Assembly: GCA_913052485.1 (NCBI GenBank) | Contig: CAJXDN010000005.1 | Span: 1-64,000, forward strand | Origin: an uncultured Flammeovirgaceae bacterium | Lineage (GTDB): Bacteria > Bacteroidota > Bacteroidia > Cytophagales > MED-G16 | Reading direction: 5' to 3' | DNA length: 64,000 bases | Shown here: positions 29,638 through 41,900 of the stretch, piece by piece | Layout of the letters: each line of letters opens with the position of its first letter | Position numbering within the stretch: the stretch's first letter is position 1 | Notes under the pieces: generated by a model | What the model was told of the DNA's origin: nothing | Databases searched by the model: none | Seen by the model: only the letters and a program-made list of their open reading frames with translations | Program-made: the position numbers and the translations under genes

Positions 29638-30207
29638 TTATATGTTATAAAAATACAAAGTAATAAATAAATAAAGCCATAATCCTCCGAGAAAATGCCA
29701 GTAAGTAGTTGACATTTCTATGAATATCATACTTTTAGAATGTATATCTAAATTAACTGCTTTTCTAAAAACATAAATGATAAAAAACAATCCTGAAATT
29801 AAATGAAACGCATGTACTCCACTTAAAACATAAATAAAAGATCCGTCAGGGTGACCAACAAAATAAACCCCACCCCCAACTAACTGAACCCATCCTAGGT
29901 ATTGAGTTACTAAAAATAATACACCAGTAATTAAACTTAATAACAAGTAAATTTTTTGACTTTTAAAATTATCCTTTTTAGATGCAAAATAAGATAACTG
30001 TTTAAATATACTACTGAGTATAACCACAGCAGTTGAATAATAGAACATAGTTGGGAGATCAACATTAAAACCGCCAGGCTCTCCTTTTTTAACGATATAC
30101 GCACTTATTAATGAAACAAATATCATTGAGATAGATATCATGAATATCCACACAATGAAAATTCTTGGATTCATTCTTAAAATTTTTGGTGACTCTGAAT
30201 TACTCAT
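29638..30207 (-). CDS. Heme-copper oxidase subunit III family protein (first copy)
   Basis: VLSGVHAFHLISGLFFI, TTYWHFLGGLWLYLFITLYFY. Confidence 0.88.
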   Translation of the reverse strand: MSNSESPKILRMNPRIFIVWIFMISISMIFVSLISAYIVKKGEPGGFNVDLPTMFYYSTAVVILSSIFKQLSYFASKKDNFKSQKIYLLLSLITGVLFLVTQYLGWVQLVGGGVYFVGHPDGSFIYVLSGVHAFHLISGLFFIIYVFRKAVNLDIHSKSMIFIEMSTTYWHFLGGLWLYLFITLYFYNI

Positions 30208-30211
30208 ATGA

Positions 30212-31108
30212 TTAAATTTTATCTAAAATAAAACTAATTTGTACAATTGGTAAATAAATAAAAGATCCAAACATAATTTTTAACGCAGAAGATCTAGAAT
30301 AATCTTTGAATAGCTTGAACGTCTGAGCTAAAAAAAGAATAGCACAAAGAACAGCAATAGCACCAGATACTATACCAGTTATCCCAAAAATAGTTGGTAA
30401 TAAACCTAATGGAATTAGAAATAGCGTGTAAGTCATAATATTTAAAGCGGTATTAAAATTTTTTTCTCCTTTACTCGGTAGCAATTTAAAACCAACTTTC
30501 TTATAATCGTCGTGATATATCCAGGCTATAGCCCAAAAATGTGGAAACTGCCAAATGAACTGAATACTGAAAATTATTATTGCCTCAATTGTAATCTCTC
30601 CTGAGAAAGCAACCCAACCTATCAAGGGAGGTAAGGCACCTGGGATAGCACCTACAAAAACTGCTATCGGTCCTACTCTTTTCAGTGGGGTGTATACAAA
30701 TGTGTAGAGTATTAAGGAAACCAAGCTTAAGAGACAAGCAATCATATTAAAGAAAAATAACATCAGAAATAATCCAAAAAACATAAATATCAGTGATATA
30801 ATTAAAGAATTATTTTTTGTGATTTTATTTGTTGGTAATGGTCTCTTTTTTGTCCTATCCATTTTTTTATCTAAGTCCTTTTCAAGAATTTGATTATTTA
30901 TAACAGAAGATGCAGTAACTAGGTAGCCAGATAATCCAAGAATTAATAAATCCAAAATTCTAAAAGAATCAGATGCGAGAACAAAACCAAAAATTGCAGA
31001 AAAAGAGACAAGAAATGAAAGCCTAAACTTTGTGAGTTGAAATACTACCTTTAATGTGCTCATAAGATTTTCCAAAGCAAATATAGTTTTAGAGGTAGTA
31101 AGTATCAT
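30212..31108 (-). CDS. ctaB: Protoheme IX farnesyltransferase (heme o synthase)
   Basis: NNQILEKDLDKKMDRTKKRPLPT, YTPLKRVGPIAVFVGAIPGALPPLIGW; true start may be the internal MSTLK. Confidence 0.93.
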   Translation of the reverse strand: MILTTSKTIFALENLMSTLKVVFQLTKFRLSFLVSFSAIFGFVLASDSFRILDLLILGLSGYLVTASSVINNQILEKDLDKKMDRTKKRPLPTNKITKNNSLIISLIFMFFGLFLMLFFFNMIACLLSLVSLILYTFVYTPLKRVGPIAVFVGAIPGALPPLIGWVAFSGEITIEAIIIFSIQFIWQFPHFWAIAWIYHDDYKKVGFKLLPSKGEKNFNTALNIMTYTLFLIPLGLLPTIFGITGIVSGAIAVLCAILFLAQTFKLFKDYSRSSALKIMFGSFIYLPIVQISFILDKI

Positions 31109-32154
31109 AAGGAATTCATTTTTTTAACGTTAGAATTTATTAAATAAACATAGAATTGTAACCCAACTATCATAAAAGCTAAAAGTAAATGAACTGGTTG
31201 GAGAAACCTTGGGATTTCAAAATATGCCATACCTGCACCAACGGCTATTTCAAGAGCAATTAAAATTAACATAAAAAATGTAATGAATTTAAACTCTTTA
31301 TTACGCTTTGATTTGATAAATACTAAATAGGTAATAAAAATTTGTAATAATAAAATAATCAATGAAAATGATCTGTGAATAATAAAATTGCTTCCTAAAT
31401 TCTCAATTATTTTGGATCTATTTTCAAAACCAAATACTTTAAGAAAACTATCTACACTTTCTCTTACTTCAGTTCCTAAAATCATCTGTGCAGTAAAGAA
31501 TATAAGACTTAGAATGATTGCATAAGATAGAATAGAAGAACTTCTATAGTCTTCTTTATTGTCAGATGATATATAAAAACATAATATCACATTACAAATT
31601 ATTATGAGAGCAACTATAACGTGGAATGTAATTAATCCAGGTAACAAATTTGTTGAGACAACTATTGAACCAACCCAAGCCTGGAAAAATACGAGAATGA
31701 TTGATAGAAAAGACAAAAAAATTAATTTTGAATTAAATGGTTTAATATTTATAGATGAAATAAATATGAATAGAAGAGATATGCCCACAATAGCACCAAT
31801 AAGTCTATTTATATACTCAGTCCATGTTTTAAAGGAATTAAATTCCTCAGCTTGATTAATTTCAGGGTCATTTATAATTTTATCAGCTGTTTCATTTAAA
31901 CCAATAAGTCTTAGGACTTTTGAAAGTCTCTTATTTTTTTCTATTCTTCCCTTGACGAAAGAGTCTTTATAATCTTCAGGTAATTGAGTTACTGAGGTTG
32001 GTGGTATATATTTACCAAAACACTTTGGCCAATCTGGACAACCCATACCAGAACCAGTACATCTCACTATACCACCAGCTAGGATAAGTAAGTATAAGAG
32101 TACTAAGCCTAATTTAGTTAGGTTATTATAGTTAGATCCTAAAAAATTGAACAT
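31105..32154 (-). CDS. ctaA: Heme A synthase (COX15/CtaA)
   Basis: GGIVRCTGSGMGCPDWPKCFG, EYINRLIGAIVG, VHLLLAF. Confidence 0.93.
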   Translation of the reverse strand: MFNFLGSNYNNLTKLGLVLLYLLILAGGIVRCTGSGMGCPDWPKCFGKYIPPTSVTQLPEDYKDSFVKGRIEKNKRLSKVLRLIGLNETADKIINDPEINQAEEFNSFKTWTEYINRLIGAIVGISLLFIFISSINIKPFNSKLIFLSFLSIILVFFQAWVGSIVVSTNLLPGLITFHVIVALIIICNVILCFYISSDNKEDYRSSSILSYAIILSLIFFTAQMILGTEVRESVDSFLKVFGFENRSKIIENLGSNFIIHRSFSLIILLLQIFITYLVFIKSKRNKEFKFITFFMLILIALEIAVGAGMAYFEIPRFLQPVHLLLAFMIVGLQFYVYLINSNVKKMNSL

Positions 32155-32160
32155 TCTTTA

Positions 32161-33996
32161 TTACCTGTGTTCATCTTCAGGCATATTTGAATCCTTTGTT
32201 GAGGAAAACGGAATATGCTGAGGAATATAATCATCCTTTGAACCAGGTTTACTGTAGTCGTACGGCCATCTAGTAACTTTAGGAATTTTTCCTGGCCAGT
32301 TACCATGTCCAGGTTCAACAGGTGTTGTCCATTCTAAAGTATTTGATTTCCAAGGGTTTTCTGATGCTCTCCTTCCCCTATAAATTGAATAAAAGAAGTT
32401 AAACAAAAATATAAACTGGGCAACAAATGTTAAGATTGCAGCAAAACTAACAAATGTGTTTAGGTCAATAAAAGATTCTATTCTACCAGTTTCAAAATTA
32501 GTAAATGAATAATATCTCCTAGGATAACCAGCTATTCCAATATAATGTAGAGGAAAAAACACCAAGTAAGCACCAATGAAAGTAACCCAGAAATGAATAT
32601 AACCCAGGGTACTATTCATCATTCTCCCAAACATCTTTGGGAACCAATGATAGACTCCAGCAAATAAACCAAAGAATGATGCGCTACCCATTACAATATG
32701 AAAATGTGCAACAACAAAATATGTATCATGTAGATTAATATCAACAACTGAATTACCTAAAAATAATCCTGTAAGACCGCCAGAAATGAAAAATGAAACT
32801 AGTCCAATTGAAAATAACATAGCCGGTGTAAATATTATATTTCCCCTCCATAATGTAGCTATATAATTGAATGCCTTGATAGCTGATGGAACAGCAATTA
32901 TTAATGTTAGTATTGTAAAAACTGATCCAAGAAATGGATTCATTCCTGATATAAACATATGGTGTGCCCAGACAACAAATGAAAGAGCCCCAATACCAAA
33001 AATTGAGTAAACCATTGCTCTGTAACCGAAAATTGGTTTCCTAGAACAAGTTGCAATAATCTCTGATGTTATACCCAAGGACGGTAATATTACAATATAA
33101 ACCTCAGGGTGACCTAAAAACCAGAAAAGATGTTGGAATAAAATCGCACTTCCTCCTTGATTTGATAGCGCTTCACCAGCTATATATATATCTGAAAGAT
33201 AAAAACTAGTTCCAAAAGAACGATCCATTATCAAAAGTAACGCAGCTGATAATAGAACTGGAAATGATAGAACACCAAGAATAGCTGTCACAAAAAATGC
33301 CCATATAGTTAAAGGCATCCTAAAAAATGTCATGCCCTCAGTTCTTAAGTTTATGATAGTTGTAATATAATTTAAAGAACCTAACAAGGCAGAGACAATA
33401 AATAAAGACATTGAAAATAACCATAATGTCATACCCATACCAGATCCAGAAACTGCCTGTGGTAAAGCACTTAGAGGAGGATAGATAGTCCAACCCCCAC
33501 TAGCAGGCCCACCTTCAACAAATATTGATATAAACATAACAATACTAGAGAGAAAGAAGAACCAATATGAGAGCATATTTAAAAAGCCACTAGCCATATC
33601 CCTTGCACCAATCTGTAGTGGTATTAAGAAGTTGCTAAATGTACCACTTAAGCCAGCGGTAAGGACAAAAAATACCATAATTGTTCCATGCATTGTGATT
33701 AATGCTAAATAAACCTCAGGATCAATTTTACCTTGAGGGGTTAACCAATTACCAATTATTGGGCTCAAAGCTGTTAAATCCATATCTGGAAATCCAAGCT
33801 GAATTCTAAAGAGAGATGACAATGCACCACCTATTATAGCCCAAAAGATACCGGAGATAAGGAATTGTTTTGCGATAACCTTATGGTCTTCACTAAATAT
33901 ATATTTAGTTATAAAACTCTGGTCATGATGCTCATCATGATGATGCTCATCTATCTTAACATTTGGTTTAGCTTTTATTGTTTTGGTAACACCCAT
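32161..33996 (-). CDS. coxA: Cytochrome c oxidase subunit I
   Basis: LFWFLGHPEVYIVILPSLG, WAHHMFISGM, HDTYFVVAHFHIVMGSASFF. Confidence 0.97.
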   Translation of the reverse strand: MGVTKTIKAKPNVKIDEHHHDEHHDQSFITKYIFSEDHKVIAKQFLISGIFWAIIGGALSSLFRIQLGFPDMDLTALSPIIGNWLTPQGKIDPEVYLALITMHGTIMVFFVLTAGLSGTFSNFLIPLQIGARDMASGFLNMLSYWFFFLSSIVMFISIFVEGGPASGGWTIYPPLSALPQAVSGSGMGMTLWLFSMSLFIVSALLGSLNYITTIINLRTEGMTFFRMPLTIWAFFVTAILGVLSFPVLLSAALLLIMDRSFGTSFYLSDIYIAGEALSNQGGSAILFQHLFWFLGHPEVYIVILPSLGITSEIIATCSRKPIFGYRAMVYSIFGIGALSFVVWAHHMFISGMNPFLGSVFTILTLIIAVPSAIKAFNYIATLWRGNIIFTPAMLFSIGLVSFFISGGLTGLFLGNSVVDINLHDTYFVVAHFHIVMGSASFFGLFAGVYHWFPKMFGRMMNSTLGYIHFWVTFIGAYLVFFPLHYIGIAGYPRRYYSFTNFETGRIESFIDLNTFVSFAAILTFVAQFIFLFNFFYSIYRGRRASENPWKSNTLEWTTPVEPGHGNWPGKIPKVTRWPYDYSKPGSKDDYIPQHIPFSSTKDSNMPEDEHR

Positions 33997-33998
33997 AA

Positions 33999-35024
33999 TT
34001 AATCATTTAATATAGCAAATTCCGAAGAATTATTTTTAACAAAGTTCGCATAATAATCAGGATTTTTTTCAACCCATGACTTTTGTGATTTTTTCCATTT
34101 AATATATTCCCATTCTTCTAGAACTACAACCGTGTGCTTCATAGAAAAGTGAGCTCTACCACATATCTTATTACAAACTATTTCAAAATTAAAATTTTCA
34201 TTTCCTGTCTCTTCTCTCATTTCAGCGGTAGTTTTAGATGGCACAAACCACATCTGGGTAGGCATGCCTGGAACAGCATTCATCTGAGATCTCATATACG
34301 GTAGATATACACTATGAATAACATCTCGCGCTTTAATCTTAAAGAGGACAGGTCTTCCTTTTGGAATGTGAATTTCTCTTGGCATAAAATCGTCCAGTGA
34401 TGAAGAGTCTGAAAAATCAATTCCAACAATATTCTCAACATCAATTAATTTATAATTTGCGTTTCCTAACTCATTATCAGGCCCAGGATATCTTGATGCC
34501 CACGCAAATTGGTAACCAACAACTTCAATAACCTCTGCATCTTCAGGTGGTGGACCCATTATTTTATTCCACTTGACCAGCCCCCATCCAATTAAACTAA
34601 CTAACACAATAGCAGGTATGACTGTCCAAACTATCTCGAGTTTGTGATTTTCTGGATAAAAATGAGCTTTTCTAGTTTTATTAAACCTATATCTGTAAGC
34701 GAAATAAAACATTACAATTTGCGTTAATAAAAAGACTGTAAATGTAATTGCTGTTGTAGTCCAGAAAAGAACTTCAATCTCAGGAGCATGCTCAGATGCC
34801 ATAGGTAGAAAGTAATTATCAAACTGGTCGTATGAGTACCATATAATAGCAACGAATGATATAATTAAGAATACAACACCAAAGATGGCATTAGTGCTGT
34901 TTGTATCGTCCTCAAATGAGGCAGAAACTTTTTTCTTTGCAACACTTAATATCTCTGTTGATCTAAAGAAGAGAAATATTGCTACAAGTGATAAAAAAAG
35001 AATAATTCCTAATAAAATATTCAT
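33999..35024 (-). CDS. coxB: Cytochrome c oxidase subunit II (CuA)
   Basis: CuA ligands CNKICGRAHFSMKH; two N-terminal TM; no fused cytochrome c CxxCH. Confidence 0.95.
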   Translation of the reverse strand: MNILLGIILFLSLVAIFLFFRSTEILSVAKKKVSASFEDDTNSTNAIFGVVFLIISFVAIIWYSYDQFDNYFLPMASEHAPEIEVLFWTTTAITFTVFLLTQIVMFYFAYRYRFNKTRKAHFYPENHKLEIVWTVIPAIVLVSLIGWGLVKWNKIMGPPPEDAEVIEVVGYQFAWASRYPGPDNELGNANYKLIDVENIVGIDFSDSSSLDDFMPREIHIPKGRPVLFKIKARDVIHSVYLPYMRSQMNAVPGMPTQMWFVPSKTTAEMREETGNENFNFEIVCNKICGRAHFSMKHTVVVLEEWEYIKWKKSQKSWVEKNPDYYANFVKNNSSEFAILND

Positions 35025-35028
35025 GCGA

Positions 35029-35036
35029 CAAATTTA
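35029..35036 (-). promoter_or_regulatory. Putative -7 promoter element (TAAATTTG) immediately before coxB
   Basis: Exact TAnnTTTG on minus strand; A of the ATG is 5 nt after the final G. Confidence 0.45.
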
Positions 35037-35123
35037 TATACCAACAATTAAATTTCCTCTCTAAGCTTGATGAAATTTAATACCAAAAAATGTTTTGTTT
35101 AATTAAAAATTTCAAAATAAAAA

Positions 35124-36446
35124 TTAAATATCGTGATGTAAACTTTCTTCTAGCATTGGATGATTTTTAGCTACCAAAGGAAGTTTTGTAAGGCCCTGTA
35201 AGATAACATATAAAAATGCAGAAAGAAAAATAAATAATAGTCCAATTTCTAAAAATCCAAAACCTCCGTTGGCCTTTAAAACTCCTGGTGTAATCATTAA
35301 ATAAAAATCAATAAAGTGACCAAAAAGTACTATTGGACATGCAATCTTCAAGAATCTTGTAAATCTTTTACTTGCTCTTGTCATTAAAAATAAGAATGGG
35401 AAAAAGAAGTTAAGAATTAAATTCACCATAAAGAAAGGATAGTAGGTATCACTATCGAGCCTCTCTACAAAATAAATTGTCTCCTCAGGTATGTTTGCAT
35501 AATAAATTAATAAGAATTGTGAAAACCATATATAAGTCCAGAAGACACTAAATGCAAAAACGTGTTTACCAAGATCATGAATGACACTATGATTAACAAA
35601 TGATAGGTATCCATTATCTTTTAATATAATTATCATGTAGGTAATTAGAGCAAGAGCCGATACCCACCAACTAGCAAAAACATACCAACCAAACATTGTA
35701 CTGAACCAATGTGTATCAATTGATAATACCCAATCCCAGGCTGCTACAGACTGAGAGAATGCGTAAAATACGACGAATATTGTTGAAATAGTAAATAACT
35801 TTTTCCAGGACTCTGAACCACCTTTTTCGTCTTCTTTGGCTACATGCTTTAAGATTAATGAGTAAAATAAATACCATATTCCAAGAAAGAAAACCATTCT
35901 TCCTAAAAAGAAAGGAAGATTTAAGTAAGCTTTTTTTCCATCGATAACGTAGTCATATCTTGGATCCGATTTATCATACAAATATTCATGAGTCCAGTGA
36001 AATATATCATGATTTGTAATCGCAAAAACAATCAACATCAATAAACTTCCAATTGGGAGCCATCTTCCAATTGCAAGAGGGACTCTTAATATACCTGCTG
36101 ACCATCCTGCTTGAGATACATATTGGATTGCCACAAAGAAAATTGCTGAAATTGATATTCCTAAAAAATAAACAATATTTATCCATAAATTTGAATATAA
36201 TCTTTGGTACCATTTAAAAGGTGGATGATAATTCTCATCTATAGGGTAATTATCTTCATAAGATGAACTTTCAATAGAGTGTGTTGGATCATCATAACTG
36301 TGGGCATGATCAGCACTTATTATCTGATATGTTCCTAAAATAGAAAGAAGAATACCTGCTATCAGAAGAAACATTAAAGATTTCTTAGTACTACTCATAA
36401 ATTCAAATCTTTCTTTCATACTACTGTCTCTGTAATGTTTGAACAT
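35124..36446 (-). CDS. actF: ACIII quinol:cytochrome c oxidoreductase subunit ActF
   Basis: Polytopic NrfD-like membrane protein in actABCDEF order. Confidence 0.85.
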   Translation of the reverse strand: MFKHYRDSSMKERFEFMSSTKKSLMFLLIAGILLSILGTYQIISADHAHSYDDPTHSIESSSYEDNYPIDENYHPPFKWYQRLYSNLWINIVYFLGISISAIFFVAIQYVSQAGWSAGILRVPLAIGRWLPIGSLLMLIVFAITNHDIFHWTHEYLYDKSDPRYDYVIDGKKAYLNLPFFLGRMVFFLGIWYLFYSLILKHVAKEDEKGGSESWKKLFTISTIFVVFYAFSQSVAAWDWVLSIDTHWFSTMFGWYVFASWWVSALALITYMIIILKDNGYLSFVNHSVIHDLGKHVFAFSVFWTYIWFSQFLLIYYANIPEETIYFVERLDSDTYYPFFMVNLILNFFFPFLFLMTRASKRFTRFLKIACPIVLFGHFIDFYLMITPGVLKANGGFGFLEIGLLFIFLSAFLYVILQGLTKLPLVAKNHPMLEESLHHDI

Positions 36447-37026
36447 ACTTAACTATTTTCCATCTATCCTCGATTGAAATTTGAGATCCATGACCCCACA
36501 TTCTACCCTTTCCATGAGTAATAACATGGAAAATGTGACCTTCAGGCTTATCCTTCACTGCTCTAGAGTTATAGGCTGTTACACCTTTATATACCTTACC
36601 AACAGATCCGTCACCCATTCCCTTTTCGCCATGACAATGAACACAATATCTATCATAAAGTACTTTGGCTTCTTTTAATACATCTTCAGAATCTTCGATA
36701 GGACTTTTAACAGATGCAGAAAGTTCTAAACTATCCTTTGGTAACCTATAAGGTAATGATGAACCTCTTCTTACTGTATTTTCAACAGGTTCTCTCATAG
36801 TCATACTATATGGATTGTAAGGATTTGAATTATAAAACTCACCATGACCATCATCAGGATTAGAGTCTAGCCAGCTTCCAATTTCCTCATCCTTCACTTG
36901 TGATAAAGGCTCATAAGGTACAGAATGATACATATTTGGTGCATATTCTACTCCTGGATCATCATTTTTTGCTGAACATGATATCAGAGTTATAATAATA
37001 AAAATATTAAATATTATTTTTCTCAT
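36421..37026 (-). CDS. actE: ACIII monoheme cytochrome c lipoprotein ActE
   Basis: Lipobox LISCS; one CxxCH (CVHCHGEKGMGDG). Confidence 0.88.
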   Translation of the reverse strand: MRKIIFNIFIIITLISCSAKNDDPGVEYAPNMYHSVPYEPLSQVKDEEIGSWLDSNPDDGHGEFYNSNPYNPYSMTMREPVENTVRRGSSLPYRLPKDSLELSASVKSPIEDSEDVLKEAKVLYDRYCVHCHGEKGMGDGSVGKVYKGVTAYNSRAVKDKPEGHIFHVITHGKGRMWGHGSQISIEDRWKIVKYVQTLQRQ

Positions 37027-37556
37027 ACATCCATTACTTTAATACTAGTTTCAGAGGCTCCGTTTGATACTAGCAATTTCTTTAATTCAACCTCGTTCAT
37101 CTGATTCTTTTCAATTTCTATTGCCATAACATGCTTATTATCTGTTGATCTTAAATCAAATGTTTTTGGTATTCCCCATGGCTTCAAATCACTAATAACA
37201 AAAAATGTTCCAACCATACCAAAGGCTGAGAGTAAAACAGTCATCTCAAATGTCACTGGAATGAAGACTGGTAGAGGTAGAAAATCTTTACCACCAATTA
37301 TCATTGGCCAGTCGATTGTCATCATTCCGATCATCATCGTTAATGCCAGAGATAAACCAAGAAATCCAAAACAAAAAGCGGCAATAGATAACCTAGATCT
37401 CTTGTAACCTAGTTTATCCTCTATACCGTGAACAGGAAATGGGGAGTATACCTCATAAATGCTAACACCTTTTTCTCTAACTGATGATATAGCATTTAAG
37501 AGAACATCCTCGTCCTCATATATTCCAATCACAAACTTTGTTCCACTATCACTCAT
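37023..37556 (-). CDS. actD: ACIII subunit ActD (DUF3341)
   Basis: YSPFPVHGIEDKLGYKRSRL and two TM. Confidence 0.9.
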   Translation of the reverse strand: MSDSGTKFVIGIYEDEDVLLNAISSVREKGVSIYEVYSPFPVHGIEDKLGYKRSRLSIAAFCFGFLGLSLALTMMIGMMTIDWPMIIGGKDFLPLPVFIPVTFEMTVLLSAFGMVGTFFVISDLKPWGIPKTFDLRSTDNKHVMAIEIEKNQMNEVELKKLLVSNGASETSIKVMDV

Positions 37557-37559
37557 ATT

Positions 37560-38930
37560 TTATTTTTTTTCTCCTGTATGTTTTAAAATACTTTTAACTT
37601 CCGCCATATTAATAACTGGAAAATATTTTGAGAATGCTAAAAATGCAGTAAAGAATAATCCAAAAGTAAAAAGATACATTCCGACATCATATATTGTAGG
37701 GTAAAACATAGCCCAACTCGATGGGAGAAAATCTCTATGTAAGGAAGTTACAATTATAACAAATCTCTCAAACCACATACCAATATTGACAATTATTGAT
37801 ATAATAAAAGTTGCTGCAATATTTGTTCTAATCTTTTTAAACCAGAATAGTTGTGGTGATATGACATTACAAGTCATCATTGACCAGTACGCCCACCAGT
37901 ATGGTCCAGTAACTCTATTATAAAACGCATACTGTTCGTATTCAACACCAGAGTACCATGCCATGAAGAGCTCGGTTAGATATGCAATACCTACAATTGA
38001 ACCGGTTACAATTATCACTATATTCATCAACTCTAAATGCTTAATGGTAATATAATCTTCTAGATTATAAACTCTCCTAGTTATAATTAGTAAGGTCAAA
38101 ACCATTGCAAAACCAGAAAAAATTGCACCGGCTACAAAATAAGGTGGAAAAATTGTTGTATGCCAACCTGGTATAACAGAAGTTGCAAAATCCATTGAAA
38201 CAATGGTGTGGACAGACAGTACCAAAGGTGTAGCAAGTCCAGCAAGAACTAAAGATACCGTTTCATACCTTGACCACGTTTTAGCTGCACCATCCCACCC
38301 AAAACTTAAAACACCATAAATAAATGCTGAAATTTTTCTTCCTGCCCTTTTTGCCCTATCTCTAATTGTAGCAAAATCTGGAATTAATCCAATGTACCAA
38401 AAGACAAGGGAAACAGAAAAGTATGTAGTTATCGCAAAAACATCCCAAAGTAAAGGACTTGCAAAATTTACCCACAATGAACCATAAGTATTAGGTAGAG
38501 GTAGAACCCAGATTAACCCAATCCACAATCTACCCATATGTAATAAAGGGAACATCGCTGCACATATAACAGCAAAAATTGTCATAGCTTCTGCTGATCT
38601 ATTAATAGCCATCCTCCACCTCTGTCTAAATAATAAGAGAATTGCAGAAATCAGTGTTCCGGCATGTCCAATTCCTACCCACCAAACAAAGTTTGTTATA
38701 TCCCAAGCCCACATTACTGTTTTGTTGAGACCCCACATTCCGATTCCGTCCCAAAGAGTTCTATATACTGCATATGCTCCTACAACGAGAGTTATATTAG
38801 AAATAATCATGGCTGCATACCACATTAGTGACGGTTTTCCTTCGACTCTTTTACATATGTCTTCAGAAACATCTTTAAGTGTCTTTCCCCCAGTAATTAA
38901 CGGCTTTCTTAACTTTGATTCTACATGCAT
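37560..38930 (-). CDS. actC: ACIII NrfD/PsrC-like membrane subunit ActC
   Basis: Ten-TM NrfD-type protein, [33 protein letters not shown]. Confidence 0.92.
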   Translation of the reverse strand: MHVESKLRKPLITGGKTLKDVSEDICKRVEGKPSLMWYAAMIISNITLVVGAYAVYRTLWDGIGMWGLNKTVMWAWDITNFVWWVGIGHAGTLISAILLLFRQRWRMAINRSAEAMTIFAVICAAMFPLLHMGRLWIGLIWVLPLPNTYGSLWVNFASPLLWDVFAITTYFSVSLVFWYIGLIPDFATIRDRAKRAGRKISAFIYGVLSFGWDGAAKTWSRYETVSLVLAGLATPLVLSVHTIVSMDFATSVIPGWHTTIFPPYFVAGAIFSGFAMVLTLLIITRRVYNLEDYITIKHLELMNIVIIVTGSIVGIAYLTELFMAWYSGVEYEQYAFYNRVTGPYWWAYWSMMTCNVISPQLFWFKKIRTNIAATFIISIIVNIGMWFERFVIIVTSLHRDFLPSSWAMFYPTIYDVGMYLFTFGLFFTAFLAFSKYFPVINMAEVKSILKHTGEKK

Positions 38931-38933
38931 TTT

Positions 38934-41900
38934 CTAAACATTATTTTTATTTCTTACTTTTCTTAAGTACCATACATTAGGGCTGACTCTAATTTCATCA
39001 AGAACTGCATAAGCTCTCTCTTCTTTCAGCTTTAAAGTTGCCTTATCAATTTTCTCAACTTGTAACTTTTTCCTTATTTTACTATTTACATCATTTACAT
39101 CTCCAAAGGTAATTGCATTGGTAGAGCAAGCAGTTCCACATGCCATCTTTACGTCACCGTCTCTTAGTCTTCTTTTCTCGGATTTAGCTAGTAATTTTCC
39201 TTCTTGAATTTTCTGAACGCAGAAAGAACATTTTTCCATGACTCCTCTTGATCTCACAGTTACATCTGGATTTAAAACCATCTTTCCTAGATCATTATTC
39301 ATTGCAATATTTTTATCGAACTGTGCATTATCGTGATACTTAAACCAGTTAAACCTTCTTACCTTATAAGGACAGTTGTTAGCACAATATCTTGTTCCTA
39401 TACAACGATTATATGTCATCTGATTTAAACCCTCAGAGCTGTGAGTAGTGGCAGCAACAGGACAAACTGTCTCACATGGGGCATTATTACAATGCTGGCA
39501 CATCATAGGTTGAAACGTAACCTCTGGATTTTCTGCAGCTATCTCTAAACCCTGCAAATCATCAACATCCGCATCACTTGAGTAATATCTATCTATTCTA
39601 AGCCAGGCCATCTCCCTCCTATTTAATACCTCCTCTTTCCCTACAACAGGTATATTATTTTCAACTTGACAAGCTATGACACAACTCCCACATCCAGTGC
39701 ATGCATTCAAATCAATAGACATAACCCAATGATGATTTTTATATTCATGTCCATTCCATAAAGTGACCTCCTCTGGCTTTTTCTTACCTTTACTAGTGGC
39801 AACTTTAAATTGATATTTACCAGCACTAGGATTTTTCTTATATTCTTCAAGAGTTGTCTCCTGGATAACACTTTCTCTAGCCATTATAGTCTCATGAGTT
39901 TGAGTTTGAGCGATTCTGTAAGTCTTTCCAGAATTAGAAAGTTTTACTTTACTGATAGTAAGATTTTGGGTTGAACTTTTGGAGCTTAATAAACTGTAGG
40001 CATCAAATCCTACATTATCACCAACTGGGCCCGCTAAGATTCTCCCATAACCAAGAGCTAATCCTACAGTTCCCTCTGCTTGGCCAGGCTGTATTATAGC
40101 AGGAATATCATGACTTGATCCGTCTAATGTGAGCGTCAAAATATTGGTAGACATGGTGCCAGCATCAGTTTGGATATTAAGCTTGTTTGCATCTTTTGGG
40201 TTTACTGATATATAATTATCCCAGCAAACTTTAGAGATAGGGTCTGGCATTTCCTGTAGCCATGGATTATTTGCTTGAATACCATCAGAAACGGTAAGAT
40301 TTTGATAAATATTTAACTCGAATTCATTACTAGAAGTCTCAATACTATCAATCAGAGAATTTATATCTGTATTAATATTTTTTAGAAACTTATTCGGATT
40401 TGGTAATGGATTTTCATTTTTATTTTTTTCGGGTATAAATTCAGCAACACCATCGTATAATAATTTATCCCAAAAAATTTGAAAAGGTTCATCCGAATTA
40501 GATAATTTTTGTTTATTCCTCCAATTATTTTTGATGAAATTAAAATAACTAATTTTTTGATCTGACCAAATGAGAAAATTATCTTGATGCTGACGTGTAT
40601 CAAAAATTCTGTTAATTGTTGGCTGAGCGAAACTAAAAGAATTTTCTACAGGCTCGTGATCATTCCAAGATTCCAGAAAATGAGAGTCGGGGGCAATGAC
40701 ATCACATAATATTGAAGTCTCATCGATCCTATCTGATGTAGATATTTTTAAAGATACACTATCCAACTGATCCTTTAGTTTTGAAATTTTAAAATTATCA
40801 TAGACTGGATTACAATTTAGAAATATTAAGGTTGAGATATCTCCTTGTAATATGTCAGACTCAAATTGATTAAATATTTTATCATCACCATTTCTTATAT
40901 TGTAGGAGTTATTAACATTTATTGTCTTTCCATAATTACCAAGTTGTTCGTTTATTAAATTAACAAGGAGTTGAACAGACTTATTATTTGAGTCAGAAAC
41001 TATTAATGATCTCCCAATATTTTCTACTAAATCATCAGCAACTTTTTCAAGTATATCTAGATTGATTAAACTCTTTTTAGAACTATCATATTTTATTATT
41101 GGTGGCTTGTATTTAGCGAAAACATTTTTTCCAATTTTTGATGATAATATATTCCACAACTCACTAAGATAAATTGGATAGAGAGATGACTTAGTTGGAA
41201 TTCTATTATCGGAATTTGCTCCCGTTAACGACAGATTTGGCTCGAAGGTATATAGTCTAGACATTTCCCTATTATCTCTATGTACAACTCTTCTCTCTGT
41301 AAACTGTTTATTAAATAGATTATGATTAAAAGAACCGCCTAAAAAGTCATAACCAAAACTCACTACAACATCAGCCTTAGAAAAATCATAAGAAGGTAAT
41401 TTTCTTTTTCCGTAATGCTCAAAATTTGCATCTAACATTCCATTATATGATATGTTATCATATTGGATATGTACTGCATTATGCTTCTCACAAAACAATT
41501 TAATTACATCATGAGTTGACGGACTATTAATAGAGTGGCTTACTATATATTTTTTTCTACTTGTTTCAGATGATAATTTTCTCTTAACGTACTTATCAAG
41601 CTCAGACCAAGTTGTTTCTTTGTTATCTAACATTGGAGAAACTAATCTTTGCTTGTCATACAACGATAATACAGAGGATTCAACCTGAGATGATGTACAA
41701 CCTACACTTACTTTAGAAAACTTGTTCCCATCAATTTTGATTGGACGCCCCTCTCTTGTTTTTACAACAACACTACAATAATCACTTCCCATTGTGTAGG
41801 TAGATGCATAGTAGTTTGCAAGTGAAGGATCTAAGTCTACAGGTTTATCTACATGAGGGATGGCATATTTTACCGGCGCCTCACAGGCGACAGTTGAAAC

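Noticed and set aside
36007-36213. 68-aa minus-strand ORF inside actF
   Set aside because: Alternative frame on the same strand as ActF with no motif; ActF frame is well supported.
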